Shown: positions 15,195 to 26,574 of the stretch, in pieces
Position numbering within the stretch: position 1 is the stretch's first letter
Layout: the number at the start of each line of letters is the position of its first letter
Assembly (NCBI RefSeq): GCF_001507555.1
Contig: NZ_LQBO01000001.1
Location: 2,356,001-2,420,000 of the forward strand
DNA length: 64,000 bases
Source of the DNA: Thiomicrospira sp. XS5
GTDB taxonomy: Bacteria; Pseudomonadota; Gammaproteobacteria; Thiomicrospirales; Thiomicrospiraceae
Reading direction: 5' to 3'
Notes under the pieces: generated by a model
Seen by the model: the letters and a program-made list of their open reading frames with translations, nothing else
What the model was told of the DNA's origin: nothing
Database searches by the model: none
Translations under genes and position numbers: made by a program

Positions 15195-17789
15195 TTAAGC
15201 TTTGCTCGCCACCCACTCTTTTACGGAAGCTAAGGCTTCCTTTAATTTGCTCGGATCTTTACCGCCGGCCTGCGCCATATCCGGACGCCCGCCGCCTTTA
15301 CCGCCCACTTGTTGCGCGACGTGATTTACCAGCTCACCGGCTTTCCATTGCGACGTCAGGGCTTTGCTCACGCCCGCCACCAAACTGACTTTTTCGCCGT
15401 CCACTGCGGCCAACACGATGGCGGCCGGTTCCAGCTTATCCTTCAGCTTATCCAGCGTTTCACGCAAGGTGTTGACGTCGGCGCCTTCCAATTGAGCCGC
15501 CAAGACATTGACCTCGCCTACCTTCTCAACAGCGTTTGCCAAATCATCCCCTTGCGAAGAGGCCATTTTCGACTGCAGCTGCTTCAACTGTTTTTCCAGC
15601 TCTTTCTGGTCGTTGACCAATTGCGTCACTTTTGCATCGACTTGCGCCTTATCGGTTTTCAAACGTCCGGCGATGTCCAACAACACCTGCTCTGTATCGT
15701 AAATGGTTTGCCAAGCGGCTTCCCCGGTGACCGCTTCGATACGACGCACGCCGGAGGCAATGCCGCTTTCCGACGTAATGCGGAAAGGCCCGATTTCACC
15801 GGTTGAGTTGACGTGGGTACCGCCACACAGTTCGATGGAGAAATCCCCCATATCGACGACGCGAACCACATCACCGTATTTTTCACCGAACAACGCCATG
15901 GCGCCTTTTGCCTTAGCCGATTCGATGTCCATTTCTTCCATCTGCACGTCGGCGTTCAACATAATGTTGTGGTTCACCAGTTGCTCAATTTCCAATAACT
16001 GTTCCGCGGAAATCGGTTCGAAATGCGAAAAGTCGAAACGCAATCTTTCCGGCTGCACCAATGAGCCTTTCTGCCCCACGTGCGTGCCCAAGACTTGACG
16101 CAAAGCGGCGTGCAACAAATGCGTGGCCGAGTGGTTTCGTTCCGAGGCGCGGCGCGCTTTGGTGTTGATGTGGGCATGAATCGTTTGACCGACACTGATC
16201 GCGCCAGCGGTCACCTTACCAATATGCAGGAAAGTACCGCCCTGCTTTTGACAACCGTCGACGTGGAAACTGTTCATGCCTTCGGTCAAGCTGCCTTGGT
16301 CGCCGACCTGACCACCGGACTCGGCATAAAACGGCGTGGTATCGAGAATCACGATACCTTCCTGCCCTTCGTCCAAACGCTCCACTGATTCCTGCCCAGC
16401 GAAAATCGCCATCACCTTGGCATTGGCTTCGTCCTGGTCGTAACCGGCAAACTCGGTCGGTTCGTTGTAATCCACTTTATGCTGGCCTTGCGAGGCAAAG
16501 TTGCTGGCCGAGCGGGCGCGGGCGCGCTGCGCTTCCATCTCTTTTTCAAACCCGGCTTCATCTACCGACAACTGGCGTTCACGCGCCACATCCGCCGTCA
16601 AATCCAACGGGAAACCATAGGTGTCGTACAATTTAAACGCCGTTGACCCGCTAATGACTGTGCCATCCAGTTGAGCAATATCCTCTTCCAGGATTTTCAT
16701 GCCGTTTTCGAGGGTTTCAGCAAAGCGCTCCTCTTCCAGCTTCAAGGCGCGTTCAACATTGGCCTGTTCTTTCACCAATTCCGGATAGGCTTCACCCATC
16801 TGCTCAACCAAGGTCGGCACCAAGCGATAGAAGAAAACATCTTTTTGACCCAGTTTGTAACCGTGGCGAATCGCGCGACGGATAATACGACGCAGCACAT
16901 AACCGCGGCCTTCATTGGACGGCAGTACACCATCAACAATCATAAAGGCACAAGAACGGATATGGTCGGCAATCACACGTAAGGAACTGTTGCTCAGGTC
17001 TTTTTCACCGGTCAACTCGGCCGCTTTGGCGACAATCGCCTGGAACAGATCAATGTCGTAGTTGTTATGCACCTTCTGCATGACGGCGGCCAAACGCTCT
17101 AAGCCCATACCGGTATCCACCGACGGTTTCGGCAATGGCGTCAAAGTGCCGTCTTCGGAACGGTCGAATTGCATAAATACCAGGTTCCAGATTTCGATGT
17201 AACGGTCACCGTCTTCATCCGGCGAGCCTGGAGGCCCACCAGCCACGTCCGGACCGTGGTCGTAGAAAATTTCCGAGCAAGGCCCGCAAGGCCCGGTATC
17301 GCCCATTGACCAGAAGTTGTCCTTGGCGCCGCAACGTGAGAAGCGCTCGGCACTGACGCCCATGTCTTTCAACCAGATGTCTTCGGCTTCCTGGTCTTCT
17401 TCAAACACCGTGACCCAGAGTTTGTCTTCCGGCAACCCCAATTCTTCGGTCAGGAACTGCCAAGCATACTGGATGGCTTCGCGCTTGAAATAATCGCCAA
17501 AACTAAAGTTCCCCAGCATTTCAAAAAAGGTATGGTGGCGCGCCGTGTAGCCGACATTTTCCAAGTCGTTGTGCTTGCCCCCGGCACGAATACAGCGTTG
17601 CACGCTGGTCGCACGAGAGTAATCACGGGGCTCCTGGCCCAAAAAGGTTTCTTTAAACTGTACCATCCCGGCATTGGTGAACAACAATGTCGGATCGTTG
17701 CCGGGCACGACAGGGCTGGAATGCACGGCGGTATGGCCTTGCTTTACAAAAAAGTCTAAAAACGCTTTTCTGAGTTCTGCACTGGTCAT
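15195..17789 (-). CDS. alaS: Alanyl-tRNA synthetase
   Basis: The 864-aa protein has the expected full length. The class II catalytic core is at the N-terminus ([41 protein letters not shown]). The editing domain carries the [11 protein letters not shown] and CGGTH zinc-type motifs (about residues 555-665). The C-terminal C-Ala domain ends with [16 protein letters not shown]. It charges tRNA-Ala and hydrolyses mischarged Ser/Gly-tRNA. It follows recX in the same direction. Confidence 0.98.
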   Translation of the reverse strand: MTSAELRKAFLDFFVKQGHTAVHSSPVVPGNDPTLLFTNAGMVQFKETFLGQEPRDYSRATSVQRCIRAGGKHNDLENVGYTARHHTFFEMLGNFSFGDYFKREAIQYAWQFLTEELGLPEDKLWVTVFEEDQEAEDIWLKDMGVSAERFSRCGAKDNFWSMGDTGPCGPCSEIFYDHGPDVAGGPPGSPDEDGDRYIEIWNLVFMQFDRSEDGTLTPLPKPSVDTGMGLERLAAVMQKVHNNYDIDLFQAIVAKAAELTGEKDLSNSSLRVIADHIRSCAFMIVDGVLPSNEGRGYVLRRIIRRAIRHGYKLGQKDVFFYRLVPTLVEQMGEAYPELVKEQANVERALKLEEERFAETLENGMKILEEDIAQLDGTVISGSTAFKLYDTYGFPLDLTADVARERQLSVDEAGFEKEMEAQRARARSASNFASQGQHKVDYNEPTEFAGYDQDEANAKVMAIFAGQESVERLDEGQEGIVILDTTPFYAESGGQVGDQGSLTEGMNSFHVDGCQKQGGTFLHIGKVTAGAISVGQTIHAHINTKARRASERNHSATHLLHAALRQVLGTHVGQKGSLVQPERLRFDFSHFEPISAEQLLEIEQLVNHNIMLNADVQMEEMDIESAKAKGAMALFGEKYGDVVRVVDMGDFSIELCGGTHVNSTGEIGPFRITSESGIASGVRRIEAVTGEAAWQTIYDTEQVLLDIAGRLKTDKAQVDAKVTQLVNDQKELEKQLKQLQSKMASSQGDDLANAVEKVGEVNVLAAQLEGADVNTLRETLDKLKDKLEPAAIVLAAVDGEKVSLVAGVSKALTSQWKAGELVNHVAQQVGGKGGGRPDMAQAGGKDPSKLKEALASVKEWVASKA

Positions 17790-17990
17790 ATAACTAAAGT
17801 TCCTAAAGTCAAAAATCGGGTCTAAAATTCAAGTTCCATTTCACACGCACCCGGTGACAGACAATCCGTAACCGCCGGGCTTCCTGCCCGGCGAGGGGGT
17901 CAACTGTTCAAAGTGCATGCTGGTCAGGCGGCTTGTCCTGACCGTATTATTATCGTGTTTAATGCTGGTTTTTAAGCTTACTTCGCCATC

Positions 17991-18476
17991 TTAAGCGTGG
18001 CGAAAGGCTTTCCAAATCTGGGACTGGGAAAAACCGCGCGATTGCAGAAAACGCATCCGCCGCGCCTGTTCTTTCGCCTGCGATGGTTTGGCGGTGTCGC
18101 CGTATTTTCGTTCCAATGCCAAGGTCGCGATATCGGCCCAATCGGAATCGTCCATCGCCAGATAGGCTTCCACCAAATCCTGGCGATCGGTGCGCATCTG
18201 CAAGGCCTGCTTGATCTTATAGGGCCCCTGCTGCTTTTCCATCGCTTGCCGGACATAGGCTTCGACATACCGCTCATCCGATAACCAACGGTGCTCTTCG
18301 CACTTATCTAATACGATATCCACCAGGCCTGGGTAATCTTCGGATAGCGGGAATTTCTGCGATAACTTATACCCTAATTCCTTACGGCCATGCTCTCGCA
18401 GTGACAATAAATACACCGCGCGCGCTTCCATTTCCTGTGCCAGCGTTTGGGCCTCTTCCGAGTCCAAAGAATCCAT
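17991..18476 (-). CDS. recX: RecA regulator RecX
   Basis: The 161-aa protein has the three-helix RecX repeats: ARAVYLLSLREHGRKELGYKL, VDIVLDKCEEHRWLSDERYVEAYVRQ, and a C-terminal RRMRFLQSRGFSQSQIWKAFRH. It sits directly behind recA (26 bp), as is usual, and should limit RecA filament extension. A CCAGGCCTGG palindrome lies in the coding sequence (18323-18332). Confidence 0.93.
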   Translation of the reverse strand: MDSLDSEEAQTLAQEMEARAVYLLSLREHGRKELGYKLSQKFPLSEDYPGLVDIVLDKCEEHRWLSDERYVEAYVRQAMEKQQGPYKIKQALQMRTDRQDLVEAYLAMDDSDWADIATLALERKYGDTAKPSQAKEQARRMRFLQSRGFSQSQIWKAFRHA

Positions 18477-18502
18477 ACGTCGTTGGGCTCCCTGTTACAA
18501 GA

Positions 18503-19540
18503 TCAGGCTTCGGCTTCATCCCCTTCCGGAGCGTCCTTCGATGACGCCGGTTTGGGCATCAAACGTTCTTTCAATTCTTTTTGAAGGGTTTCGGAAATCT
18601 CCGGATTATCTTTCAAGAACTGGCGGACATTGTCTTTGCCTTGACCGATTTTTTGCCCTTCATAGCTGTACCAGGCCCCGGCCTTATCAATCAATTTTTC
18701 CTTCACGCCCAAATCAATGATTTCACCTTCACGGGAAATCCCTTGGCCGTACAGAATATCGAATTCCACTTGTTTAAACGGCGGAGACACCTTGTTTTTC
18801 ACCACTTTCACGCGGGTTTCGTTCCCCAAGATTTCTTCGCCTTTCTTAATCGCACCGATACGGCGGATGTCCAAACGCACCGATGAATAGAATTTCAAGG
18901 CATTACCACCGGTGGTGGTTTCCGGGTTACCGAACATAACGCCGATTTTCATACGAATCTGGTTGATGAAGATGACCAACGTATTGGTGCGTTTGATATT
19001 CGCAGTCAGCTTACGCAACGCCTGCGACATCAAACGGGCTTGCAAGCCCATGTGGGAATCGCCCATGTCACCTTCAATTTCCGCTTTCGGCGTCAAGGCG
19101 GCCACCGAGTCGACAATCACAATATCCACGGCACCGGAACGCACCAACGAATCGGTAATTTCCAACGCCTGCTCGCCTGTATCCGGCTGGGACACCAACA
19201 GGTTATCCACGTCCACGCCCAGCTTCTGAGCGTAAATCGGATCCAAAGCGTGCTCGGCATCGACAAAGGCTGCGGTGCCGCCCGCTTTCTGCATTTCGGC
19301 AATCGCATGCAACGTCAACGTGGTTTTACCGGAGGATTCCGGGCCGTAAATCTCAACAACACGACCGCGCGGCAAACCACCGATGCCCAAGGCAATATCC
19401 AGGCCCAAGGAACCGGTCGAAACGGCGTCAATGTCACGCGCGACACCTTGGTCGCCCATGCGCATGATGGAACCTTTACCAAATTGTTTTTCAATTTGTC
19501 CTAACGCCGCTTCGAGCGCTTTACGCTTATTCTCATCCAT
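18503..19540 (-). CDS. recA: Recombinase RecA
   Basis: The start at 19540 ([29 protein letters not shown]) is the family start, giving 345 aa; the open frame extends upstream but not convincingly. Walker A is GPESSGKTT, loop L1 is [25 protein letters not shown], and loop L2 lies around [19 protein letters not shown]. It promotes strand exchange and SOS induction. No clear CTGT-N8-ACAG LexA box is visible upstream, so SOS control here is uncertain. A possible -10 (GATAAT) is present near 19694. Confidence 0.98.
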   Translation of the reverse strand: MDENKRKALEAALGQIEKQFGKGSIMRMGDQGVARDIDAVSTGSLGLDIALGIGGLPRGRVVEIYGPESSGKTTLTLHAIAEMQKAGGTAAFVDAEHALDPIYAQKLGVDVDNLLVSQPDTGEQALEITDSLVRSGAVDIVIVDSVAALTPKAEIEGDMGDSHMGLQARLMSQALRKLTANIKRTNTLVIFINQIRMKIGVMFGNPETTTGGNALKFYSSVRLDIRRIGAIKKGEEILGNETRVKVVKNKVSPPFKQVEFDILYGQGISREGEIIDLGVKEKLIDKAGAWYSYEGQKIGQGKDNVRQFLKDNPEISETLQKELKERLMPKPASSKDAPEGDEAEA

Positions 19541-19786
19541 TAACATCACCGTCTTTTCGTTACATCCGATACCGAAGGCCGCCGGAGCCGACTTCAGAAC
19601 CATTCAAATTACATTAAAAAACCCTTGCTTTCCTTTTCCCGCAAACGCAATTTGCGAAAAAAACAAAGGCAAAGGTTGAAATTTTATTGGGGCATGATTA
19701 TCCCATAATTCCGTCGATTTAACACTTTTTTTATCGGCTGTCATCACCAATGGAGTTTCCGAAAAAAATCCACAAAAACCGAACGT

Positions 19787-20287
19787 TCAGCCTTCTTTGA
19801 GCAAACGCAGTACACCTTGCAAAGCTTCAACGGTGCAAGCCAGCCGAACCGCATTGCGATCCCCGTCAAAATGATAGAGTTTGGAGACGATTTCGTTATG
19901 CCCTTGCATCGCCCAGGAGATCCAGACCGTGCCCACCGGCTTATCCGGCGTACCGCCACCCGGCCCGGCAATACCGCTGCAGGCGATACTGATGGCGGCG
20001 TGCGATTCCTGCAGAGCCCCAACCACCATTTCCTCAACACATTCCTGACTGACCGCCCCCTTGTGCTGCAAAGTCACTTCCTTGACCCCCAGCATTTCAT
20101 GTTTCGACTCATAACTGTAGGTCACAAACGCCCGATCAAACCAGGCCGTGCTGCCGGCGACACTGGTCAAGGCCTCGGCAATCAAACCACCGGTACAGGA
20201 TTCCGCCGTCACGATCAACTTATCGCGCTGTTTCAGGGCGTCACCCACCTCGGCCACCAAGGATTCAAGGCTCGAACGGCTCATCAT
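19787..20287 (-). CDS. pncC: Nicotinamide-nucleotide amidase (CinA C-terminal family)
   Basis: The 166-aa protein has the PncC/CinA-C motifs [32 protein letters not shown] and [26 protein letters not shown]. It deamidates NMN to NaMN in NAD recycling. It lies upstream of recA, as in many gammaproteobacteria, and is divergent from mutS. Confidence 0.94.
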   Translation of the reverse strand: MMSRSSLESLVAEVGDALKQRDKLIVTAESCTGGLIAEALTSVAGSTAWFDRAFVTYSYESKHEMLGVKEVTLQHKGAVSQECVEEMVVGALQESHAAISIACSGIAGPGGGTPDKPVGTVWISWAMQGHNEIVSKLYHFDGDRNAVRLACTVEALQGVLRLLKEG

Positions 20288-20472
20288 TAAAGGGCTCCTT
20301 ATTGATAGAAAGTGTTTTATCGATTAGCATACCTTTTTTTACACATTTTTTACAGTGGCGACGCTGGCGAAATCTCACTTTCTGCCATTCACACATGGCA
20401 TTTCCGCTAAAATATTCGCCCAACGAACCCCCGACAGAAACTTCAACCAACCGGAACCGACCGCAAACAATT

Positions 20473-23094
20473 ATGGCCGAAAAAACCACCCACACTCCCA
20501 TGATGCAACAATACCTGGCGGTTAAAGACGAGCATCCAGGTCATTTGCTGTTCTATCGCATGGGCGATTTTTACGAACTCTTCTACGACGACGCCGTCAA
20601 AGCGGCCGAACTGCTGGAAATCACCCTCACCGCACGCGGTAAATCCGGCGGCCAACCGATTCCGATGGCGGGGATTCCGCACCATTCTGCGGACGGCTAT
20701 CTCGCCAAGCTGGTCAAACTCGGCGAGTCCGTCGCCATTTGCGAACAAATTGGCGACCCGGCGACGTCCAAAGGCCCTGTGGAACGCAAGGTGGTGCGCA
20801 TCATCACGCCAGGCACCTTGGTGGAAGACGCTCTATTGGAAGACAAGTCGGAAAACCTGCTGGCGGCCATCACCGAAATCGACGGTGCCTATGGCTTGGC
20901 CTATCTGGATGTGGCCAGCGGCCGTTTCGAAGCCACCCAGCTTGACGATGGCGTACAACTGGCCGCCGAAGTCGAGCGCCTGAAACCGGCGGAAATCATT
21001 TTGCCCGACGACCCGTTGCTGGAACAGAACCTGCCGGAAGCGGTTCAAAAACGCCCAGGCCTGGTGCGTTATCCGGCGTGGCACTTTGACGTCGACGCCT
21101 GCCGCAAACGCCTGACCGACCATTTCGGCACCCAGGACTTGGTGGCGTTCGGTTGTGAACAGCTGCCGACCATTATCGCTGCCACCGGCACCATTCTGCA
21201 TTACGCTCGCGCCATGCTGCAAAGCGACTTAGAGCATGTGTTCAGCCTGCAAACCTACCGCACCGACGATGCCTTGGTGCTGGATGCCATGAGCCGTCGC
21301 AACCTTGAACTGGACACCAACCTCAACGGCGGCAAACACCATACACTGTTTTCGATTCTCGATAACGCCACCACCGCCATGGGCAGCCGCTTGATGAACC
21401 GCTGGCTGAATCAGCCGTTGCGCAATCGCGACATCCTCAACGCCCGTCTGGACGCCATCGACGATTTGATTGCGCAACACAGCACCGACGATTTCCACCA
21501 GATTTTGAAGCCTATCGGGGATTTGGAACGTATTCTGAGCCGGGTCTCGCTTTATTCCGCCCGCCCCCGCGACCTGTTGCACCTTGGCCGTTCCCTCAAC
21601 CAGTTGCCGGAACTGCAAGCCTTACTGGCGAATCAAGCCGCCGAAAAATGGCAACACATCGCCCAGCGCCTTGGCGAATACCCGGAACTGGCCGCACAAC
21701 TGGATAAAGCGCTGGTGGAAAACCCACCCATGGTCATGCGTGATGGCGGCGTTTTCGACGAAGGTTACGACGCCGAACTCGATGAACTCCGCAACTTGAA
21801 AAACGAGGCCGGAGATTATCTGCTGGCACTGGAAGAACGTGAAAAAGAGCGCACCGGCATTCAAACCCTGAAAGTCGGTTACAACCGCGTGCACGGTTAT
21901 TACATCGAAGTCAGCAAACAACAGTCCGACAAAGTGCCGGCCGATTACGTCCGCCGCCAAACCTTGAAAGCCCAGGAACGTTACATCACACCCGAACTGA
22001 AAGGCTTTGAAGACAAGGTCCTCAGTGCTAACGAAAAAGCCCTGGCACGCGAAAAATGGTTGTACCAGCAATTATTAGAGCGCCTCAACGAGGACTTGAA
22101 AACCTTACAACAAACCGCCGCCGCATTGGCGGAAACCGATGTGCTCAATGCGCTGGCCCGTCAGGCCATTGCCCTGAATTTAACCCGCCCGGTTCTGACC
22201 GACGAACCCGGATTGGATATTCAACAAGGCCGCCATTTGACGGTCGAAGCCTTGTCCGACCAACCGTTTATCCCCAACGACGCCTGTTTCGACGACGCCC
22301 GTCGCCTGCAGATCATCACCGGGCCGAACATGGGCGGTAAATCCACCTTCATGCGCCAGACCGCGTTGATTGCCATCATGGCCTACATGGGCAGTTTCGT
22401 CCCGGCGGAGTCGGCGACCTTAGGGCCCATCGACCGCATTTTCACCCGCATCGGGGCGTCGGATGACCTGACGTCCGGGCGTTCGACCTTTATGGTGGAA
22501 ATGACTGAAACCGCCAATATCCTGCACCACGCTACGCCGGAATCCTTGATTCTAATGGACGAAGTCGGCCGGGGAACCTCCACTTTCGACGGCTTGGCAC
22601 TGGCTTGGGCCATTGCCGAACAGATGGCGCAAAGCATTCAGGGTTACTGCTTGTTCGCGACCCATTATTTCGAGTTGACCACCTTGGCGGAACAGTTCAA
22701 CAACACCGTCAACATTCACCTGAATGCCATCGAACATCAGGACAAAATCGTCTTTATGCACCAAGTGCAGGAAGGTCCGGCATCGCAAAGTTACGGTTTG
22801 CAAGTCGCTGCTTTGGCCGGGGTGCCGAATGAGGTGATTCGAAAAGCGAAAACTCACCTGCATCGTCTGGAAAATCAAACCGCGGCGCAAAGCGGACACT
22901 CGGTCACCGCCTCCGGTGCAGATGAAACGCCCGTGCAACAGTTCGACCTGTTTGCGGCCGGACCGGCCAACCCGAAAGAAATCGAAGACTTGCTGGACGA
23001 GCTGGGAGACTTGAAAGTCGACGACCTCACCCCCAGAAAAGCGCTGGATAAATTATATGAATTGACCGATATCGTAAAAGAGTTTCGAGGATAA
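20473..23094 (+). CDS. mutS: DNA mismatch repair ATPase MutS
   Basis: The start at 20473 ([37 protein letters not shown]) gives 873 aa, with the Phe-x-Glu mismatch-reading motif in domain I ([19 protein letters not shown]). The ATPase has [17 protein letters not shown] and [17 protein letters not shown]. The C-terminal tail ([33 protein letters not shown]) matches the tetramerisation helix. The open frame reaches back to 20302 but lacks similarity there. It contains CCAGGCCTGG at 21055-21064. Confidence 0.98.
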   Translation: MAEKTTHTPMMQQYLAVKDEHPGHLLFYRMGDFYELFYDDAVKAAELLEITLTARGKSGGQPIPMAGIPHHSADGYLAKLVKLGESVAICEQIGDPATSKGPVERKVVRIITPGTLVEDALLEDKSENLLAAITEIDGAYGLAYLDVASGRFEATQLDDGVQLAAEVERLKPAEIILPDDPLLEQNLPEAVQKRPGLVRYPAWHFDVDACRKRLTDHFGTQDLVAFGCEQLPTIIAATGTILHYARAMLQSDLEHVFSLQTYRTDDALVLDAMSRRNLELDTNLNGGKHHTLFSILDNATTAMGSRLMNRWLNQPLRNRDILNARLDAIDDLIAQHSTDDFHQILKPIGDLERILSRVSLYSARPRDLLHLGRSLNQLPELQALLANQAAEKWQHIAQRLGEYPELAAQLDKALVENPPMVMRDGGVFDEGYDAELDELRNLKNEAGDYLLALEEREKERTGIQTLKVGYNRVHGYYIEVSKQQSDKVPADYVRRQTLKAQERYITPELKGFEDKVLSANEKALAREKWLYQQLLERLNEDLKTLQQTAAALAETDVLNALARQAIALNLTRPVLTDEPGLDIQQGRHLTVEALSDQPFIPNDACFDDARRLQIITGPNMGGKSTFMRQTALIAIMAYMGSFVPAESATLGPIDRIFTRIGASDDLTSGRSTFMVEMTETANILHHATPESLILMDEVGRGTSTFDGLALAWAIAEQMAQSIQGYCLFATHYFELTTLAEQFNNTVNIHLNAIEHQDKIVFMHQVQEGPASQSYGLQVAALAGVPNEVIRKAKTHLHRLENQTAAQSGHSVTASGADETPVQQFDLFAAGPANPKEIEDLLDELGDLKVDDLTPRKALDKLYELTDIVKEFRG

Positions 23095-23100
23095 CCGATT

Positions 23101-23964
23101 ATGGAAGCGATGATTATTGACGTCACCCAAGAAAATTTCAATGAAATGGTGGTAAACAACTCCATGCACGTGCCAGTGCTGGTGGACTTCTGGGCACCTT
23201 GGTGCGGCCCGTGTAAACAAGTGATGCCGATGCTGGAAAAATTGGCCAACGACTTGGCCGGACAATTCATCCTGGCCAAAATCAATACCGAAGAACAGGA
23301 AGAGCTGGCGAACCATTTTCAAATTCGCAGCATCCCCAGTTTCAAGATTTTTCACCAAGGCCATGTGGTGGAAGAACTGCAAGGCGGCCAACCCTTGTCC
23401 GCCTTCCAAGAAGCCCTGAACCCCTATCTAAAGCCGGACGAATCCGAAGACCTGCGTGCCCAGGCGCAGCAAGCCTTTTCCGAAGGCGATTACGACCGCG
23501 CCATGCAACTGCTGGGCCAGGCCTCACAAGCCAACCCCAATAACTATCGAATTCACCTCGACCTGGCGAAGATGTACTTTCAACGCGGCCATGTGGACGA
23601 GGCGAAGCAATTGCTGGAAAAATTGCCGGACGAAGCCAAAGAGTCCGGCGAAGGCAAATCCCTGCTGGCCCTGTTCAAATTCAGCCAGATGGTGGCCGAA
23701 GCGCCGGACATCGAGACCGTGCAGAAAAACCTGCAAACCAATCCCGACGACCCGGAAGCCCTTTACCACCTGGCCGGTTATTTGATGCTGCACCAGCAAG
23801 TCGAAGAAGCCATGAACTGTTTATTGAAACTCTTCACCGTGGATCGCGACTTCCGCGACGGCATCGCCAAAACCACTCTGCTGGAAATTTTCGACCTGCT
23901 GCATAAAGAACACCCACAGTTGGTGAACGCCTATCGCCGTAAACTGCAAAACCTATTGTTTTAA
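23101..23964 (+). CDS. cnoX: Thioredoxin-TPR chaperedoxin, CnoX/YbbN-like
   Basis: Residues 1-110 are a thioredoxin fold with an intact WCGPC active site (VDFWAPWCGPCKQVMPML). Residues about 115-287 are TPR-like helices (LRAQAQQAFSEGDYDRAMQLLGQASQANPNNYRIHLDLAKMYFQRGHVDEAKQLL). E. coli CnoX has SQHC instead of CGPC and is redox-inactive as an oxidoreductase, so this copy may keep disulfide chemistry. It protects proteins from chlorine or oxidative stress and hands them to GroEL or DnaK. It starts 6 bp after mutS. Confidence 0.9.
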   Translation: MEAMIIDVTQENFNEMVVNNSMHVPVLVDFWAPWCGPCKQVMPMLEKLANDLAGQFILAKINTEEQEELANHFQIRSIPSFKIFHQGHVVEELQGGQPLSAFQEALNPYLKPDESEDLRAQAQQAFSEGDYDRAMQLLGQASQANPNNYRIHLDLAKMYFQRGHVDEAKQLLEKLPDEAKESGEGKSLLALFKFSQMVAEAPDIETVQKNLQTNPDDPEALYHLAGYLMLHQQVEEAMNCLLKLFTVDRDFRDGIAKTTLLEIFDLLHKEHPQLVNAYRRKLQNLLF

Positions 23965-23978
23965 AGGCTAAACGACAC

Positions 23979-24833
23979 ATGACACTGACACAAGAAACCC
24001 TACGACAAACCCCCGTATTCGGCATTGCAGGCAACTTTGCCGAACACTTGAACCAAGCCGGTGAAGACGCTGACTTCGTCGAGGTCAAAACCGAAGACGA
24101 CAAGGCGCCCAAAGGCATGTTCCCGATTTACATTCCCGGCCATCCGTCTTTTCTCGGCACCTACCCGCTCTCCAACGAACGTATCCAGGCCGATTTTTCG
24201 CACCCGATCAACGTGCAAATGGAACCGGAAATCTGCGTGCTGTTCGATGTGGTTTACAATGACGACGGTGACATCACCCAATTGAGTGCCAAGGCTTTTT
24301 CGGCGTTCAACGATTGTTCCATTCGCCGCCCCAACGCCACTAAAATCAGCCAGAAGAAAAACTGGGGTGAATCCTGCACCGGCATTTCCAACCAATGGGT
24401 GGAAATCGACCGTTTCGATAAAGGCGGGATTCTCGACCACTACCACATCACCTCCTTCCTGAAACGCGCCGACGACGTCGAAGCCTATGGCATGGACAGC
24501 CCGGTATTGGGCTACAACTATTTTTACCGTACCTTAAAAGACTGGATGGTGAAAACCTTCAACCAACAAACCGATTTTGGACCCTTGGAACAGTTATCGC
24601 CGATGTTGGCGGAAGCTGGCCACCCAAAGCAAATCATCGTCACCCTTGGCGCCACGCGCTACACGCCGTTTGGTGAAACCGGGTATTTGAAAGCCGGCGA
24701 CCGCATCGGCGTCTTTGTGTACGATAAAAATGCCGTCAGCGAAGCCGAAGTGGAAACCTACTTCAAAAACGATACTTTACCGGCGAACTTTAAAGGGTCG
24801 GCCCTGATTCAATCGGTCACCGACACCGAATAA
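23979..24833 (+). CDS. DUF5718-like protein, possibly fumarylacetoacetase-fold
   Basis: The 284-aa protein begins QTPVFGIAGNFAEHLNQAGEDADF and contains CTGISNQWVEIDRF, LDHYHITSFLKRADDV and a late LGATRYTPFGETGYLKAGDRIGVFVYD. I associate these with the DUF5718 family, whose core recalls fumarylacetoacetate hydrolases. Function is unknown. It lies 14 bp downstream of the cnoX-like gene, so the two are probably co-transcribed. A perfect palindromic terminator follows. Confidence 0.6.
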   Translation: MTLTQETLRQTPVFGIAGNFAEHLNQAGEDADFVEVKTEDDKAPKGMFPIYIPGHPSFLGTYPLSNERIQADFSHPINVQMEPEICVLFDVVYNDDGDITQLSAKAFSAFNDCSIRRPNATKISQKKNWGESCTGISNQWVEIDRFDKGGILDHYHITSFLKRADDVEAYGMDSPVLGYNYFYRTLKDWMVKTFNQQTDFGPLEQLSPMLAEAGHPKQIIVTLGATRYTPFGETGYLKAGDRIGVFVYDKNAVSEAEVETYFKNDTLPANFKGSALIQSVTDTE

Positions 24834-24853
24834 CGCCCCAAGCCCATTTCCCG

Positions 24854-24877
24854 AAAACGCCCAGGCCTGGGCGTTTT
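24854..24877. terminator. Perfect 24-bp palindrome terminator centred on CCAGGCCTGG
   Basis: AAAACGC and GCGTTTT flank CCAGGCCTGG (24861-24870), giving an unbroken dyad followed by T. It ends the mutS-cnoX-DUF5718 transcript. Confidence 0.85.
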
Positions 24878-25034
24878 TAAAAAAGCATTTCGCAAACCGA
24901 TTTTAAGGTTTACTTTTCTTTCAAAAGCCGTCAAAATTCGCCACAAGACCGCCGAAACTCTCCCGGCGATTCCCGGCCTGGGCATGTCGCCCGGAAACCG
25001 CCTAAACATCGCCCCGAATCCTGAGGACGTCACT

Positions 25035-26081
25035 ATGAACATCGGTTTTATCTTCGAAGACTGGGACACCATCACCCCGGCTAAAAACTCCACCATCCGC
25101 ATTATCAAGGAATGCCTGGAGCGCGGCCATAAGGTGTCGATCCTGTACCCAAGCAACTTGACGGTGCGCAACAACGTTACCCATGGTTACGTGAAACGCA
25201 TACTGCCGATGGAGAAGATTCCCGACAACATCTTGCAGTTCTACAAGAAGGTCAAGTTCGAACAGAAAATGATGCCGTTGCACGGGCTGGATGCAATTAT
25301 GGTGCGCCGTGATCCGCCGATCGATTCCATGGTGTTCAACTTCCTCGACTCAGTCAAAAGCGAAGTGGTCATCATCAACGATATCGACGGCATCCGTAAA
25401 GCCAACAATAAGCTGTACACCACCACCTTCAACGACCCGAACAACAGGTTTTTGCCGATTACGCATGTGTCCAAAAACAAGGAATACATTCGTCAGATGA
25501 TTGACGACATGCCGGGTGACAAAGTCATTTTGAAGCCGTTGAACGCGTCCGGCGGGCACGGCGTCATCGTGTTGGAGAAAAACGCCCAGACCAGTATCAA
25601 CTCCATTCTGGACTTTTACATCCACACCCAGGAGAAAAGCTACGTCATCGTGCAGGAATACATCGAAGGTGCGGAAGAAGGCGACGTGCGTGTACTGATG
25701 CTCAACGGTAAATTCATCGGCGCTTACAACCGCAAACCCCCGGAAGGCGACGTACGCGCCAATATTCAGGTCGGCGGCACGGCACACAAATACAAAATGA
25801 CCGAATCGCAAATGGCGATTTGCCGCAAAATCGGGCCAAAATTGGCGGCGGACGGCCTCTATTTCGTCGGTGTCGATATGATCGGCGACAAGATTCTGGA
25901 AGTGAATGTGTTAAACCCGGGCGGCATTACCAATATCAATGCGCTGAACAAGCTGAAACTGCATAAGAACGTGGTCGATTTCATCGAAGAAAAAGTCCAC
26001 GAAAAGGAAGAGAAACGTGCGGAGCTGGAATTCCTACTGAAACGTCTCAGTGAATTCCGCCAATCCGATAAGAATGATTAA
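25035..26081 (+). CDS. gshB: ATP-grasp ligase, glutathione-synthetase-like
   Basis: Start at 25035 (MNIGFIFEDWDTITPAKNSTIRI), giving 348 aa. It shares the GshB landmarks: IMVRRDPPIDSMVF, INDIDGIRKANNKLYTTTF, the ATP-grasp KVILKPLNASGGHGVIVLEK, EGDVRVLMLNGKFIGAYNRKPPEGDVRANIQVGGTA and GVDMIGDKILEVNVLNPGGI. It should join an amino acid to a gamma-glutamyl-type peptide, as in glutathione synthesis. The protein is about 30 residues longer at the C-terminus than E. coli GshB, with a charged coiled-coil tail. No gshA is nearby. Confidence 0.8.
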   Translation: MNIGFIFEDWDTITPAKNSTIRIIKECLERGHKVSILYPSNLTVRNNVTHGYVKRILPMEKIPDNILQFYKKVKFEQKMMPLHGLDAIMVRRDPPIDSMVFNFLDSVKSEVVIINDIDGIRKANNKLYTTTFNDPNNRFLPITHVSKNKEYIRQMIDDMPGDKVILKPLNASGGHGVIVLEKNAQTSINSILDFYIHTQEKSYVIVQEYIEGAEEGDVRVLMLNGKFIGAYNRKPPEGDVRANIQVGGTAHKYKMTESQMAICRKIGPKLAADGLYFVGVDMIGDKILEVNVLNPGGITNINALNKLKLHKNVVDFIEEKVHEKEEKRAELEFLLKRLSEFRQSDKND

Positions 26082-26132
26082 CCCGCAAGGGATGACTCTT
26101 AATGACACTTAGCCATACTTAACGGTTCTCCC

Positions 26133-26160
26133 GTACTTTGACCAGGCCTGGTCAAAGTAC
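26133..26160. terminator. Perfect 28-bp palindrome between convergent genes
   Basis: GTACTTTGA and its complement TCAAAGTAC flank CCAGGCCTGG (26142-26151) without mismatch. Outer arms TTAACGGTT (around 26119) and AACCGTTAA (around 26164) can extend the stem. It sits between the gshB-like gene and dgkA, which converge. Confidence 0.75.
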
Positions 26161-26168
26161 CCAAACCG

Positions 26169-26549
26169 TTAAAATAAACTCCAATGCAAGTGGGAGATGA
26201 TCAACGTCGACCAAACCAGCAGGCACAACCCCATCATCACAAACACGGCGGCCGACCCCATGTCTTTCGCCAAACCGGACAGCTCGTGCCATTCCTGACC
26301 GTGGCGATCCACCACCATTTCCACGGCGGTGTTCAATAACTCCACCACCAATAGCAAAATCACCGAACCGATTAATAAAATAAATTCCACCGCATCGTTC
26401 GACAGCCACATAGCAATCGGCGTTAACACCGCCAATAACACCAGCTCCTGCCGGAAGGCCGCTTCGTTTTGATAACAGGCTTTAATGCCTTGCCAGGAAT
26501 ACCCGGCCGCTTTAACAATGCGAACCAAACCTCTGTGCCCGGGCTTCAT
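26169..26549 (-). CDS. dgkA: Diacylglycerol kinase
   Basis: The 126-aa membrane protein has three hydrophobic helices and the DgkA catalytic helix signature (ILLLVVELLNTAVEMVVDRHGQEWHELSGLAKDMGSAAVF), including the conserved ELLNTAVE and AKDMGSAAV residues. It phosphorylates diacylglycerol to recycle it into phospholipids. It is transcribed in tandem with the upstream phosphoesterase gene (25 bp gap). Confidence 0.95.
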   Translation of the reverse strand: MKPGHRGLVRIVKAAGYSWQGIKACYQNEAAFRQELVLLAVLTPIAMWLSNDAVEFILLIGSVILLLVVELLNTAVEMVVDRHGQEWHELSGLAKDMGSAAVFVMMGLCLLVWSTLIISHLHWSLF

Positions 26550-26574
26550 CCAATACTCCTTGAATGCTCAGCCG

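Noticed and set aside
19541-19740. LexA box upstream of recA
   Set aside because: No CTGT-N8-ACAG or close variant could be found on either strand. A clade-specific LexA motif is still possible.
24961-24982. cccggcctggg near 24972 as another copy of the palindrome
   Set aside because: It lacks the CCAGGCC half and so does not match the conserved 10-mer.
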